DNA of 64,000 nucleotides, from positions 1 to 64,000 of the forward strand of contig JAKSZT010039134.1 in assembly GCA_026826555.1 (NCBI GenBank), given 5' to 3'. The DNA is from Tolypeutes matacus (lineage: Eukaryota > Chordata > Mammalia > Cingulata > Chlamyphoridae). The notes under the pieces were generated by a model that worked only from the letters and a program-made list of their open reading frames with translations, searched no databases and was not told where the DNA came from. Positions 36,511-51,500 of this stretch are shown here, in pieces; within the stretch, counting starts at the first letter, position 1; every line of letters starts with the position of its first letter. A program made the position numbers and the translations under genes.

Positions 36511-39500
36511 CTGCAGGAAGGAGAGGGCACATTGCAAGGAAACAGACCCTCCTCAGATTTGAAGTCTTCAGGTAGTACTGGAACTCCTGGCTGAGATCCA
36601 AGTTCTAAATTCATTTTCTAAAGGGGGTTCTTCCTCTTCAGTTTTCACATTTCTGCTTTAAATGTACAGTTGAGGGTGAAGTTTTTTCCTGGGTCAAGTT
36701 TCCCAAAAGCAGATCAAAAGGGAGGATTTATGTGCAAATGGAAAATTAAGACAATGTTACTAGGATAAAGAGGCAATGAAGGTGGGGAAGCAGGAAAGAG
36801 AATGCAAAGAAGTGGTTGATTTCAGGCAAAGGTGTAAGTTTTTAGGGGCTTAAAAGATGCTCTTATGATGGTGATGATAATGGAATTTCCCTGTAATTTT
36901 GAGGCAAGTTGAGAGGGATCAGCAGGACAGCAGCTGGGAAACAAAGCAGAGTTTGGAAAGCAAACAGGAGATGGAGTTGGTAGGGTGTGGCATGGGTGAA
37001 TTTCATGGAAAACAGAGGTAGGACCAGACAGAGGTAATATCAACCCTTGGAGTGAATAAGAAAGTGAAACAATAGTGGGAGAATGAGGAACATATAAAGA
37101 GCAATAAGGAAAAAGTGCCCCAAAGAACCACAGATGTGTGATTACCTCTGTTAGAGTGTGAAGACCAGGGAATCGGCATGCTAATTTCCTCTTGCTGAGC
37201 AGCTGTTTTCTTTTCAGAATCTTCTGTTTCAAGGCATTGGTGGTGTCAGTGTGGTCAATGACTTGACACCCATCTTTGTTGACAGCTGGATACTCAAGAT
37301 AATCACACTCCATCGTGGGAGAGGTTTCCATGCCTATGGAAGCATCAAAATCCAGTTATGAAAAATGAAACCATGGCCAAACAGGTTCCATTGTTATTCT
37401 TAATCTTACTGTGACAAAATTTTGCATCTAAGACAAAGAAAGTAAGTGTCTGGGAACAAAAAAGGTTATCTGGAAATTCCAGGGGTGAGGGAAAGCTAGT
37501 AGAGACACTTCAATATTTTCCTTATTTTTGATCTTTGTTCCATTATACAATAATGCTCAGATTGCCAGGAGGAAATTGCTCATATATTGAATATTGAATA
37601 AAAGTTGAGTTACTAAAACAAAGAGTTCCTAGGTGGTGAAGGCAAAGGCAAGGAAATCACACTGGATACAGACTGTGCTATTGGGAATGGAGAGATTGGA
37701 GAGAAATCAAGCAAAATAAAAAATTGAAAGAAAACCCCGGGAGAAAAAAAGAACTCTGGAAGAATAGAGCTGGGGAACTTAGAGTACTTGCATAAATACA
37801 TGATATATGCCATACATAACATTCTGTAAATAAATAGAGCAAATATCATTTCTATGACATATGATTTCAACATACCTATGTATTTGTGTGTATGTATCTA
37901 ATTTAAAACACAATTAATGAGGATTTTAGTGATAATGAATATGATATTTTAATCAGTATTCTGGTCATTGGAACTAGAAAAATGTAGAAACACAAGAAGG
38001 AGAGAGAGAGGTCAGAATGGGAAACTGATGAACTGTTAGGGACCAGGGAGAAATCACAAGATGGAGGAGTGTGAGAATAAAACTAAGAGCACAACAATGA
38101 TCCTTTCTACAAATGCTGGCACTGGGCCTGATTTTGATCTGGCCTAGGTGGCTGGTATTGAAGGAAATCAAGAAGGAAAGGAGGGGCTCCAGGGAAGAGA
38201 AGACATCAGCAAACTCTTTAAGTAGCACTTGTGAGGGTGCTGCATTCCCCACTTAGATCCTGAGCACTTTCCATGAGCACATTCCAATGGGCAAGTCCAG
38301 TGCTTGTCATGATCTTATTTGTACATGACGTGGCCTTTCCCTCAGTTCAGAAACAGGGCACCCTTTTACAGATGAGCACATAGTGATTAACACAACCCAG
38401 ATAAAATAGATGTGATGTGTTGAAAGCTCAGAGTCACATATATTTGAGAAAAAGTAGACCCTGATGTGAATAAAACTAAGGCATGGTCAATAAAAGTGAA
38501 TGGAAATGATTAATTAAATGGAGTACAATAAAATAAACTGCTTTACATACTTTACTTTATGAAAGTACATTTGAAACAAAATAAAGAAGTGGGGGTGAAC
38601 AGTGAACAGGAAAAGAAGCTGTATGGATCAGAAGAATGGACTGTGGGACCAGGATTTACCCCTTTACACAAAGTGCCTAAGGATGAAAATGGCTTGATGA
38701 GGGAGGTTAAGAGAAGAAGAAGAGAACTGCCAAAGGTAGCCTTCTGACAACAAGGAAGAGGGGTCTGGACCATGAAAACTATGTTACTTCAGATGTGATA
38801 ATGCATGTGAACCAAGAAAATCAGAGACCAGAAGAACACAATGGTTAGATATACATATTCATCGCATTTATTGAGCAATTGTGATTAAATTATGTATTTT
38901 GAATATTATCTTGCTTAATGCCCCAACAAATATAGGAGGTGGATATTATTTTTCTGGTCTCACAGATGAGGGAACAGAGATGGAGGCACCTAAAAACAAA
39001 AATAACTTGGAGAAGTAAAAAAACTATTAAGTGGCCAAACCATATCTGATCCTAAATCCCATGAACTTAATGACATCTAAGTTTTAGAGAATTGTGGGTT
39101 TCAATGAGAGCTTAAGCAAGCAAGGGAGAGGTCCCATTCTTTCTTCCACCCAGATCACTGTGATGATGTACAGGCTGACGACAGCTTCCTATTCCCCTCT
39201 TCTTACCTACCTTGAGAAGATGACCATTGTTTTCCAGAGTCAGCGTCTGCTGTGAAGCTCCAGATGGAGGAGAAAGGGCTGAACCTGGGTCTGTGGTCAC
39301 CACTCTCCCACTGGTGCTGCAGCTGCAGTTGGAGGTTGGTGTTCACCAGAGGGCGTGGCATCAGCTGCAGGTGCACAGCTTGTGTATATGACACTGGATG
39401 GCTCATGGGTTCAATCAGGGGGCCTGGGTGACAGGCATCGCAGCTGGGAGCTGAAAGCAGAAGAGGGGCTCGAGATGATCAGTCTAAGTTCTTTCTCTGA

Positions 39501-42500
39501 TAACATTCTCCTCAACACTCTTCTTAGTGTTCCTTCCTGTCTGTGACAGCACCCTGATCCTGGTGACCTAGGCAACAAATACAGGCAGCACCGTGTGACG
39601 ATGTCACCTTTCATGGGGTGCCTGGGGATACTGAGATGAATGGTGCCCAGGCTGAATAGAGCTGTGTAGAAAATCACACATCAGAGTAGTGGCCTTGGAA
39701 TTGCACCTATTTATTTGTTATTAGGAAACATAGGATACTATTCTGGAGAGAATGTTCTAGACAGGCTGCAAGGGATGGGAGAAAAGGATTTGTGGATTTC
39801 TACTTACAGGAATAAAGAAAATGGGAAGAAGATGGACCTCCAGATTTTTTTTTATTATTATTAAAAGAGCTATGGGGGATGGAAGCCAGGACCTCGTATG
39901 TGCAAGGTAGGTGCTCAACTTTACTCCTGCTCCACCGTCCAGGCTTTTTGAATCCGTGAACATTGAGTTGGGCATCTCTAGGCCATATTATGTGAATTTC
40001 TCAGGGTTCTGGAGGATTTGGAAGTTCCTCTTTTGGGGAAATTGTGACCACCCCTCCAACTACCCTCAAACACATACTTTCTTTTGCTAGGTGGTGGTTA
40101 CTTGCCCTGTAAATAATGCACTACGGGTCTGAGGTCCTTATTGGGTCCTTAGGGGCCTTAGGTGTTTCTGAAGCAGAATCTGTGGCTCATTATACATGTA
40201 ACACAAGGGACACTCCTTATATTACACACACCTCCAGTGAGGTCTGGAGCAGTGGCCCCTAATCAAACATATTTACACATCTACAGAGAAATGAATGCAC
40301 CGTCTCAGCAAGGGGTAGAAAGAGCCTCACATCACTTCAGGTCATGTTCAGAGGGAGACTGGTCCCACAGGAATGTAGCACGTTGGCATAAATGGGTGCT
40401 TCTCTCCTTGCCTCCACGCCTACCATTCTCATGAAGATTTGTTAAATGTTTGCTTAGAAATGTCTGTTATGATTCCATCCTCCTTGTAGCACCTTATATC
40501 ACACTGTCATCATTGATGCCTGGATTCATACACTCTTCTGCTTTCTCAGAACCTACCTTTTCCACACTATCACATGTCTCACCTGTCTTCTTACCCTAAG
40601 ATGCGATTTTTATGCTGCTACTATGCTACTGCTGAAAGCTCACCTCCACTGCCTGCTGTGAAAACTCTAAACTCTCCATGCCTCCTCTATAGTTCTTGCA
40701 AAGTCTGCCCCCACTTGTCTCAATCAAAATTGCTCCCCATGACTCCTGTATACAAATCCTCCCCTGTAATCACTGCCCTGTGTGCCTTCTAGCTTCCCTT
40801 CCTTTGTATATAAGCTCTTCTCTTGGCCTGCTGTGCCCTCCATACTTCCTCAAGGCACTGTTTATTCTTTTTCCTCAGCAATTTAGTATCCTTGGTAAGC
40901 TTTTGTGATAATTCATATTGAGCTAAATAGTATAATGTATTAAAAGAGCAAACCTGTTTGGTGTATGATTTGCTAAACACAGAACAGAGGACCTTAAAAT
41001 TGGAAGGATGAGGGACACTAGTGCAAGAACCTTTTCCTAGACACCCGAGGCACATCCTGCAGTTTCTGCTGGAATGTCTTGTGAATGGAGCTCACTCTTC
41101 CTACAAGCAGCCATTCTACCATTCAACAGCTCTAGTGGTCGAGAACCGACCTGTACCTAAGGATGACACCTGACATCCTGTACTCTTCCTGCATTGTTCT
41201 TTATTCAGCCCAGGAGTGTCACCAAACAAATCTGTTATGCTATCTATTTAAGTCCTTCAAATATTTGAAGCTGGGTCCCATCCCAGTGTGGTCTTTTATT
41301 CTCCAATCTTATCATTCTCTTTTTCTTCTACAATGTACATATCTGTGGCACCCTCACTAATTCTGTGGCAATTTTCAAGGTATTTCCTATTAAAAATAGT
41401 TCCCATACACTAACACTCCAGGGAGATGGCTCTTGTCTTCCGTGGGGGCACTCCATTAAAACTGATGCAACCTCAGCTGGTGGTGACTCTCCTAGCAATT
41501 TTCTCTCACTCCTCCCTCCAATTAAAGGGGCACTGACTAACCGCACCCATATCGCCATCTCGAAAATGAGGGCAGAACCAGCATCCCTCCTCTGGGTCTT
41601 CTGAAAATGATATTTTTAATCAAGATCTAAGATTGTCCTTAATTCATCATTGCTTAATTTCATTGTGTTACTTTTAACCCTCTGTTCCCCTCTGCTGATA
41701 CTTATTAAAATTATGTACTGAAGAGACTCTGCATTTGCAGGAGAAAGGGAAATATTTTCATCAAACTTCTTATATACTACACTATACTTTATATACTTTA
41801 TACATATATATATATGAGGGAAACCCCTAATAAAATAACATGTTATACTGTAGGTTGTATTAGTGCTGTTTCCTCAGGTTTCCTCTGTACTGATTTGTTA
41901 TTGTCAGCGAGCCCCATTCCAGGAGGAATATGTCTATAATTTAGACTTTCCATTCATTCACCTCAGCCCCTGTGCACATATGAATTTGGATTTTCCTAGT
42001 TCATTTTTTAATGATCTTCTGTTGGGGCCAAGCATATAACACACAGCTCCCTTCTGAGCCATGTGTCTGAGAATTTCCCATCCTCCTTGTGGGACCCCCA
42101 GCCTGAGGCTGTTTCTGACACAGAACCAAGTTAGAGACCTCACTGGGACTTGAGGAAAGTAGGAAAGCCCTGGGTGCTGGGAATTGTGAGAAAAGAGATA
42201 GGCCATTCAGCCCTCTTGATATTTCCATAGAGAGCCTCAGGGAGCCATGGTTCTGCCCTGAAGGACTGGAAAGGCTGCAGTTTAGCTCCCAGGAGGAAAA
42301 ATTGCTCTGCTATATCAGAATTGGGGAATTTGTGGGAGGTGCTACTGTAGTTTTCTTGTACTTGAATTACAACTTTTTGTTTATGTTTAAAATTATTCAA
42401 AATAATTTGAGAGGAAATAATGAAGGGGGTGAAACCCATCCGTGCTTGGTCCCTGGCAGGTACCTCTGCAGAGAGCAGTGCACAGAGCCTGAGCTGTGGA

Positions 42501-45500
42501 TTTGGACAGACAGAGGCCCAGTGTTCCCTCCACTCACAGCTGGGTTATCTTGCACAAGTTAAACAACCCTGCTGGGCCTCAGAATCTCACAGGGAAATTC
42601 CACTACGTACACACAGGGATCCATTTGAGGATGAAATGAGTTATAGCTGATACAGAATTTGCTTGGTAAAGGGCATCATTTACAATAAATCCAAAGTAAA
42701 TGCGCACTTAAGTTTTCCTTTCTTACTTGCTGTAATCCTGAGAAAAGCATTTGCCGCTTTGTACCTTGTAGAGAAACTGGCAACAGGATAGAGGATGGCA
42801 ATTTAAGAGGATGGTCCCACCATGAAAAGTCACTCCATTTTCAAAACTTTTTCATCACAGACCAAAGGAGGAGTCTCTACAAATTTTATGATGGCTGACT
42901 TCACAATAAAATACTCAGATATACTGAGAGAAATAAGTCTCCTACTTTTCCTATCCGATTATTTGACAAATAAGTCTCCTACCAATCCACATGCCCTCCT
43001 GATTTACAATTTGCAATATAAGCCAAATTAGAAGAAATGAAAATTGGGATATTAATCTCTACATACCTCTGAGCCTGTGATCTCAAGGATCTCTTGGCCA
43101 ACTAGAAGAATCTTGTTGGAGATTAAGGGAAGGTGAGATTCCCTGCTCTCCTAAAATATTAGGTTATAGCTCCATCTGGTATATGTATTGTTGATGGATC
43201 AGATGAGATTATACCAACAACACTGGACACATAGTTGAAACTGAGAACCCACAAATGGTAAAATAATGCTACACAAAGGAAGGAAAGCAGAGCATTCACA
43301 GAAGATGAACTAGATCAGTGCTTTGACTTTACTAATCATTTGGGAACACTCAGGACTGTGGTATTCATGACAAGGTGTCCAGATGCCTTCATAAGGAAGT
43401 AAACCACTTGAGGAAGTAGAGGGTAAGGCTTGGAAGCAGTAATCATAACAGGAGACCTCCAAAACAGCTGGCCAAGACTACTGTCACATGGTTGTCATGC
43501 TCAGTAGACACAGGTCAGGAAATGCAATGAGTAAGAGCATTGCAGGGAGATGAGAAGACCATCTTAAAGAAGGAGATGTGACAGAAACTTGCTCTGAATG
43601 TGTGGCCATGATGCCTGTAAGATGGCCAAGGTAGTCTCCTCACTCTGGCTCAATTTGGGGGATCAATAGCCTGCACTAGCCAAAGGGGGCTAGAGCATCA
43701 GAATCAGAGCCTGGAAGACAGCAAATCTAACTGACACACCTGCCAACTGACACACCTGCCATCTGTGCATAAAACTCTATTCTAGGGTCTGAGTCAAACC
43801 AAGATGGCTTTACATGACCTACCTCCAAGACAACACCTCTCAGTCTAGACAGAAGTATTGAGAAAAACGCGTATAGAGATACGTTGGATGCCCTGAGATA
43901 CAGTTTCTTTAGACTACATGTACTTACTAGCTATATCCAGAACACAGCAGGCTTCATATTCATGAAACAAGGGGCAGGAAGGCTGGTGGGAATCCGACAG
44001 GCCATAATGATTGGAAGGACTCAAATAACATTCATCCTTTGAGTCCTGCAGGACTTTCTTCATTTTGTCCTTCTGCGGCTCTCTGCTGAGCCTGGTGGGG
44101 CTGGGAGGACAGAAGATTAGTGTAGGAGGGATTAGATGGGACAGTGATCCATCCTGTTGAATAGAAACCTGAGGGAGTGGTCACAGAAGGCAAGGGGCCA
44201 TGCCATCAAAGAGAAGAATACAATCTTCATCTGGCTATGGCACTATGTGGCTGGCATGGAGACCGAAAAGGCAGAGCAGCCATTGCTCAGTGCCAACAAA
44301 CTAAAGCTAACAATGCAGAGGACAGATGTGCAGCTCACCCTGATTTTTAACCATGCAGGAGAGAACAGCTGGTTTCTGTGAGTGCAATAATTCCCTGAGA
44401 CTGGGTAGTTCATCTTGGGTCAGAGAGACTCCAAGTATCATGAAGAAAATGGATACCCTATTGAAAAGAGCTATGTCATCGTTGTTTGTGTTACTGAAAT
44501 TGGAAGGCCAGTAGTTTTTGTTCATCTTTGCATCTGGAATATGTGGCTTCCTTGTGTCTCTTTGTGTGTTCCTTCTGGGACACTCCCCATATTTAGCCTG
44601 TACACTACCAGCCCCTGATCATCCATTTTACCTAGGAGCTGGCAATTCTTGTTCTTCTTCGTCCTCTTCTTCTTCATGATTTTCTGCAAACAAATTCAGA
44701 AATGTCCAGAGACCCCTTGACTAGTTCCCACTTTTACAAACCCAATGTCCTATGTGGGCATGGGGACATGAATGATCTTCTCGGAGGTTCAGAAGCCATG
44801 GAAAGACTGTACTTAAAGTCTCATATTTCATATTTGAAGCATTGGCCTAGCGTGAATTTCTCATGCAATGGGCAAGCTGCCCCAGATCACACCATCATGA
44901 CATGTGTGTGAATTGGGAATATGTGAAAAATGCCTTTTGTTCATCCTCTCATGGAACGATTGTACAGCTTCCCTCTGGGCTTCTACAGCCACTAGGCTGA
45001 TCCAAAGAACTCAGTGGCTCTAGCCCAGCACGGTTCTCACATAGAACCTACTCATTTCTTTAAGGAGAGGGCTAAGAACTCTGTCCTACTTCTCACAGTA
45101 CATCTGCAGGTTGGCACCAGCTGTTTAATCTGGGGAAATTCTTTCTATGCAATGTGTATCCTTATAAACCTCGATCGACCACCAGCTCTACTATCTTCAG
45201 TATCTAAAGCCACTCATACAATGAGGGTTTCTTCCTTTTCAAAGTGAATCCATGAATAGTGCCTCACTTGATTGCTACAGAAACAATGCAACACATTATT
45301 AGAGGGCATTTGCCACTTTCAAACCAGGATGGAAAAATCAGTAGCCCACAGCTAATAAAGGCAGTGCTCAGTGAGAGGCAGGAAATCTTTGATGTTAGCT
45401 GTTCACTGTGACAAGCTGCTGGATCTCACATCCTTCTTTCTGTCTATTGATACCGGATGGATGCTGCCTTTTGCCCTAAAGTCCAAGTCCCATCAGGGAA

Positions 45501-48500
45501 GAGGAGGACACTTTGAATCTTGTGACCAGTGTGTTTCTCATTTGTTTGCCACCAGGCAGACCTGATCCTGTTGTGGCCCCAAATGGGACTTAAATGCAGG
45601 ATTTATACATGAATATATATATATATATTAGGTACAGATGTCTCCAGTGGAGGTGCTAAGGTATGGAGTTTGTTGTGTGTCTGGAAACTTGGAGCAGATC
45701 CATGCAAGCAGGGCCTGGGGCCAACTTACCTGTGCTGAGTTCATGGACAAGGCGCTCCGCCATCACACGCCCCTCAGCCAGTTGCTCCAGGAAGCTCTGG
45801 GCCTGATGGTTGTCCCCAGGAGTGAGCAGGTGCTGGAAGTGCTCACTGAGCAGGAAAGATGCCTGCCTCCCTTTCTGGACTCTCTGCCGTAAAACTGTTA
45901 ACTCCCGTGCCTGATCGTTCATTAGGAAATCATATCCCCTGAGGTGGAATGGAGAGAAAATTTAAGAGTGAAGGAGAAAGTGAAATGTTATAAGGGCTTT
46001 CACAGAGATTTCTATGAGTATATGCCCATCAGCCCTCCAAGCAGAATTCTCACCCATGTTTGCTGACCTGTACATATTTTCTCTACACTGCCCACCCCGC
46101 GCTGCGAGTACATGCCCCTGCGGCATTGTACACTCCTAGCTATGTTTTGCCTTCTAGACCTCTCTCTCAATATTGTCACATCATGAGAATTTTTTTGTCC
46201 AGTTAACATTCCTTCTATGAATTTTTAACCCCACAGGAGAGAACAAGTGGTTTCTAAGAGTGCAAGTAATCCCTCAGACTAGTTACTTCACCTTAGGCCA
46301 TGCTGCTCCTACGTGCACCACAAGGAGAAAAGTGTCAGAGACTGAGATCAACATCGATGAGTGAATTAAAAGAGTACAATCAGTGGAGTTGTTCATGCTT
46401 CCATCTGGAATCTTTGACCTCAAAGATTTTCCCATTTTTGCTTTTTTTCTCAGGGACCTTCCCCAAACTTTACTTCTATAATACCAGCCCCTGATCATTA
46501 TTACCTGGGAACAGGTAGTCCTTGTATTTCTTCAATATACAGCTTATAGTCATGATTTTCTGCTAACAAACATAGAAATGGCCGGTCAGACATTAATAGT
46601 TCTCACTTCACACATTAGAAACACAGAGGTCTCATGGGCATGAAGACAAATTATCTGTGCATGAGTTGAGGATACACTGAGAGAGGTGCACAGATCAGTC
46701 TCATATGTGGCTTCAAAGAAATGGTCCTCATGGTTTTCTGATACATGAGTCAGAGATGCTGCCCTTCTGATCACAGATCATCATATACTGTGCCTGAAAT
46801 TGGGCAAAAAGTTAAAAATCTCTTTTGTTCCTCAGACCACTGGGTACTTTTCCAGGCACCTCTGTACATCTCCAGATCTATCCTCATCTAGACACAGGGT
46901 CTCTCTGTCCCATCATGGCTTCACATAGATCTACTTCTGTCTCTCAGAAGAAGGGTAATGGCCCAGTTCCACTTTCCTCCATATTTCCAGGACCTTCTCA
47001 GGGAACTGCAAGTCCACATCTGCCATATATCAGGGGAAGTGCTCTCTAAGAAAGTGTCCAGTATAAACCAATATTCCCCAAGCAGGTTTTACCACATTAC
47101 ATCCCTAAAGCAAACCTGTTTTTCCCTTTTGGTGTGCATTTCTGAATTTTTTCTCTTTCAGGATAAAGGACAGCTGGTAGCAACCAGGCAACAAATTGTT
47201 TTGAGCCATTTTACAGATGAGGAAACACAAATCCAGGAAGGATAAATCAATCACTCTCCCACAGTTAGCAAAGACAGTGCTCAGGCTTGTGGCTGGGAAA
47301 CACTGCTATTTGCTGCAGGGCTCTATTCATGCTAACAAGCTGCCTCCTGTCACATCTCTATTTCTGCCCATTGACACTGGATGGATCCTGCCTCCTGCCC
47401 TAAAGCCATCATCCATGGGGGTTTATGGAGACACTTTCAATGCCAGTGGGCTTCTCAGCTGTGCTCACACCCAGCTAGTCCTGATCCTGTGTAGGCCCCA
47501 ATAGTGAACTGGAACATGGGAGAGCAGGTATCAAAGTCACCTGTGGAGGTGTGGAGGTGTGGCTCGATTGTGAGCCTGAGCACTTGGAGTGGCTCAATGG
47601 CAGCAGGGCTGGTGGCCAACTTACCTGTGCTGAACTTACTGTGCAGGCGCTCTGCCAGCCTCCATCCTTCAGCCAATTGATCTGGAAGGGACCCTGTCTC
47701 ATGGTTGTCATTGTGGTTGAGGAGGTCATCGATGTGCTGACTGAGTATGTCAGAAACAAATCTCCCTGCCCGTAACTGCTTTCGCAGCTGGGTCAGCACT
47801 CGTGCTTGGTGTTGAATCAAGAAATGATATTTCCTAAGATGGGATAAAAGGGAAATTTATGAGAGGAAATGGGCTAATGATAAGTCATAAGGGCTTCAGG
47901 AGACACTTCTGTGAGTATTTCTCCAAGAAAACCACCAAGTAGAATGCTTGTAAATACTGGGTGACGCATTGAAGATATTTTGTGAATTTTTATATATACT
48001 GGCCCATTTATTACAGGCTCTGTGGCATTGTCGACTGGCAGAGATCTTTTGACCTCTAGGGCTTTTCCTCTCATTATTGCCACAGGATATGGACTATTTT
48101 GGTCCAGTCATGATTATTGCTATGAAATGCCTGCCAAGAGCCAGGGCCAACAATGCAGACCTGAGATATGCATCCCGCCCTAATTTTAACCTCTCAGGAG
48201 ACAAGACGCAGCTCTGTGAATACAGAAATCCCTGAGACTGGAGAGTTCACATTAAGTCAGACCATCTCTTTGTAACTGTCACCTAATAACCTGGGAAAAG
48301 GAATGGGAAGTGGAAACCAGTAGAAGAACTGTTAGAAAAAAAGACAAAATTCTTAAATTGCTACTTGGTGATTGGCTAAATGGCAAAATTAAGTGTAAGC
48401 AGCAGTTTTTGTTTTTCCCTGCATGGGAGCTCTCAAGATGGCTTCATTACCTTAATAACCCATGTGTATTGAGACTTACGTCAAGATCACTGGCTTTCCT

Positions 48501-51500
48501 CTTTGCACATCCTGAGGTTTCTTTTGAATTTCTGCAAAGAAATTCAGACAGGGCCAGATACATTACTCAGTTCCCATTTCACACGTACAAAAATAGGGGC
48601 TTATGTAAGCAAAGGTATATAAATATGTTCCAGGAAATAATGGGATATTCTGAACGGTATACTATGGAAGGCTTCAGGATGTGTCTCAGGAGAAGTGTTG
48701 GGCATGATTTCCAAAACCATCAGGCACACTGTACCAAGTACACATGGAACCATCTCCAGACATCTAGGTAAGACTACCAATCTCCTTGGGGGACCAAAGA
48801 TGCTGTTCAGAAAAATTTGTCAGTAGATTGAAAAAAAACAAGAGGTCCTGTCTTAAAGAAGATGGTCAGATAGATGCTACTGTTTATTGGTGTAATGGTA
48901 GCAAAGAATTTGCCATGAATCTTCCACATCCCTCTTTCTGGCATTCATTGGTTCTGACAGCCTGCATTTACCAGACAGCGAAGGGTGAAAGAGTAGTTTC
49001 TGGAGAAGCAGGAAGACTACAAAGCAACCTGACTCACATGATACCTCTGCTTAAACCACAGCCGTACAGCCTGATTTAGACCAAGATGGGAACAAATAAC
49101 CTGCTGCCAAAGATGATATAACTCCTCCTAGACAAAGGAGGTGAGCACAGAGAATAGGGAAGCTGCCTGGAGACCAGTTGGCAATTTGTTCTCTACAATA
49201 GGAATACTCACTGGCTGCACGCAGAGAAGAGCAGACTTCCTGCTCATCAGACACGATGGTGGTGCTGCTGGGAGGCTGGTGGGAGCCAGGAAGCTCGTGG
49301 CAATGGAAATGACTCAAATAGTGTTCACTGAGTGTGTCCTCTTCAGTTTCGTTCATTCCCTCCTCTTTTTGGTGCTCCACAAAAAGCCTGCTGGGGTGTG
49401 GCCAAGAGAAAATTAAACCAATCTTGTGATTTCTAGGCCTCTTTTACTCAATATTGTCACGTGATAAAAATTCAGTTTTTCTAGTTATTTTTCTTGCTCT
49501 GAAATATCTACCAATAATCTAAGGCTGATCATGCAGAAGCAGATAATCATTTCATTCTGGTTTTATACACACAGAAGAGAACAGGTGATTACTGAGTACA
49601 GAAAGTCCCTGAATTTAGTGAGTTTATTTGAGTCAGATTAACTCTAGATTACTAAATTTGGGAAATAAATAAAAGTGAGACTGATACAAACAAAAAAGGA
49701 AAATAGTGTTCTTAAGGGAGATACTTTGTGAATGCCTGAAATGAAGTGACAGGAATACCCTGTAGTTTCTGAATCTTGAGATTTAAAGAGGTCACCATTG
49801 CTTTAAGAGCCTATGATTTTGCAGTTACCTGTGGGCCACTGGCTCTTGTCCTTCTTCCTCCTTCTGATCATGTTTTTCTGCAAATAAATTTGGACAGAGA
49901 CTGTCACATTAAGTAGATCTTATACAGTAAAAATCCAGGGTACTTTCTAAATACATGGTATAAGTAGGTGACTTTGAAAGGAATATTCCGGGAAAACTCA
50001 GGTTGTGTCTTGTGACATGTGACCAGGTTTGGTTTCATGAGCTCTAAGGCAGACTGTCCATGACAGGGAAAATCCTCAATGTCTTCATTGCTTATGATGG
50101 GCAAACAGCTAAATATCTATTTTTTACCCAGAGATAATGGGGAACTTGACTCTGTGCTTTCTAGTTTATTTGCCACAAGATACAGCCTCTGCCCATTGAG
50201 AAATCCCAATTGTTCTTCGTCTAGAGGAGAATATCCACTGTTACTAGACTGATGTTTGGAATCTAGAAATAAATAGAATACATTTGGTTGGTGCTACATG
50301 GAGTATAGGATCTGTGACCATTCGTGGGGAGGAGAAGGTCCATGTCCAAGGCTGTCCTTCAGGGGAAGCTCCTGACACAGGCCATGGCCATGGCCATGGT
50401 GGTTACCTTCAGATTCTTCTTGGTGAGGATAGACTGGGGCCAAGAACCTGTGAATCATGTAAACAACATCCCCAAAATTAGGGTCAAGACTGCCAACCTC
50501 CTTGGACAGCCATATGTACTCCAGGGACATTGTTCCAGAATGAATATTGAAAACATTTCTGGAGAGACAAGTTTCCCCATCTAAAAGAGGAGCTCCTGCT
50601 CACACTGGCTGTACACATGAGGCAGTGGTGGCTGAGAGTTGGTCTTGAACCATTCACACTCCACACTCAGGGCTGCCTTGGGAGCTCCACCCACCACTGG
50701 CCCGCATAGGCTAAGTCAAATGTGAGGCAGGAACAGTGCAAAGATGCCTGAGTCAACTGATGTCTGTGCTTAACATTTGTTCCTACAGACTCTGTAACAT
50801 CAACGTGGTTCTACAGTGCTTGAGTGCAGAGACATCTCTCAGCATCGACAGAAATGGTGAGCACAAAGAATAGGAATATTTTTGTGAGGCCCCGTGTAAA
50901 TTCATTCTCTTTACAATGGAGTACTCACGGGCTTCATCCAGAGCAAAGCTGATTTCATGGTCATCAAACAAGGAGGCACTGCTGCTGGGAGGCCTGTGGA
51001 AATCAGGCAGGTCATAGTAACTTGAGGGAGTCAAACAGCATTCATCCATTGAGTCCTGAAGGACTTCATTCACTTCTTCTGTCTCCTGAATTTTGCTGCT
51101 GAGCCTGGTAGAGTTGACAAGATAGACTTTAAATGAAGAGGAATTAGATAACAGAGAATGAGCTGGTCCTGATAGGAGGCATAAGAGACAGGTCACAGAA
51201 GGCAAAGGGTACAGCCATTGAACATGGAAGAAAAGAATCCTCCTATGATGAGGGCAAATAATGGTGCTTTAAGGGCAGGAGAGAGAGAGAAGTAGGTGAT
51301 GAGTGCACTGGCCACAGACCATCTGATGAAGGGGGCACAGCTCTCTCCATATGGTACGTAGTCATGGCCCACAGGACACACGGAGAACTAGAAGAGTGAC
51401 TTCAACTTTCATTCCATTTTATGTGCAGAGGCCTAAGGAATACTTGTCCCTAAGGCATTGTAGATTCTTCAAGACCCATGCCTCCTAAGCCTCTTTCTCT

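Noticed and set aside
36822..37331. 169-codon minus-strand open frame as a single-exon gene
   Set aside because: Its first 62 codons are exon 15 with splice signals at both ends; the rest looks like intron. Kept only as an alternative terminal exon.
46020..46500. Olduvai exon between exons 10 and 11
   Set aside because: No VLQDS-type motif or doublet acceptor found in any minus-strand frame.
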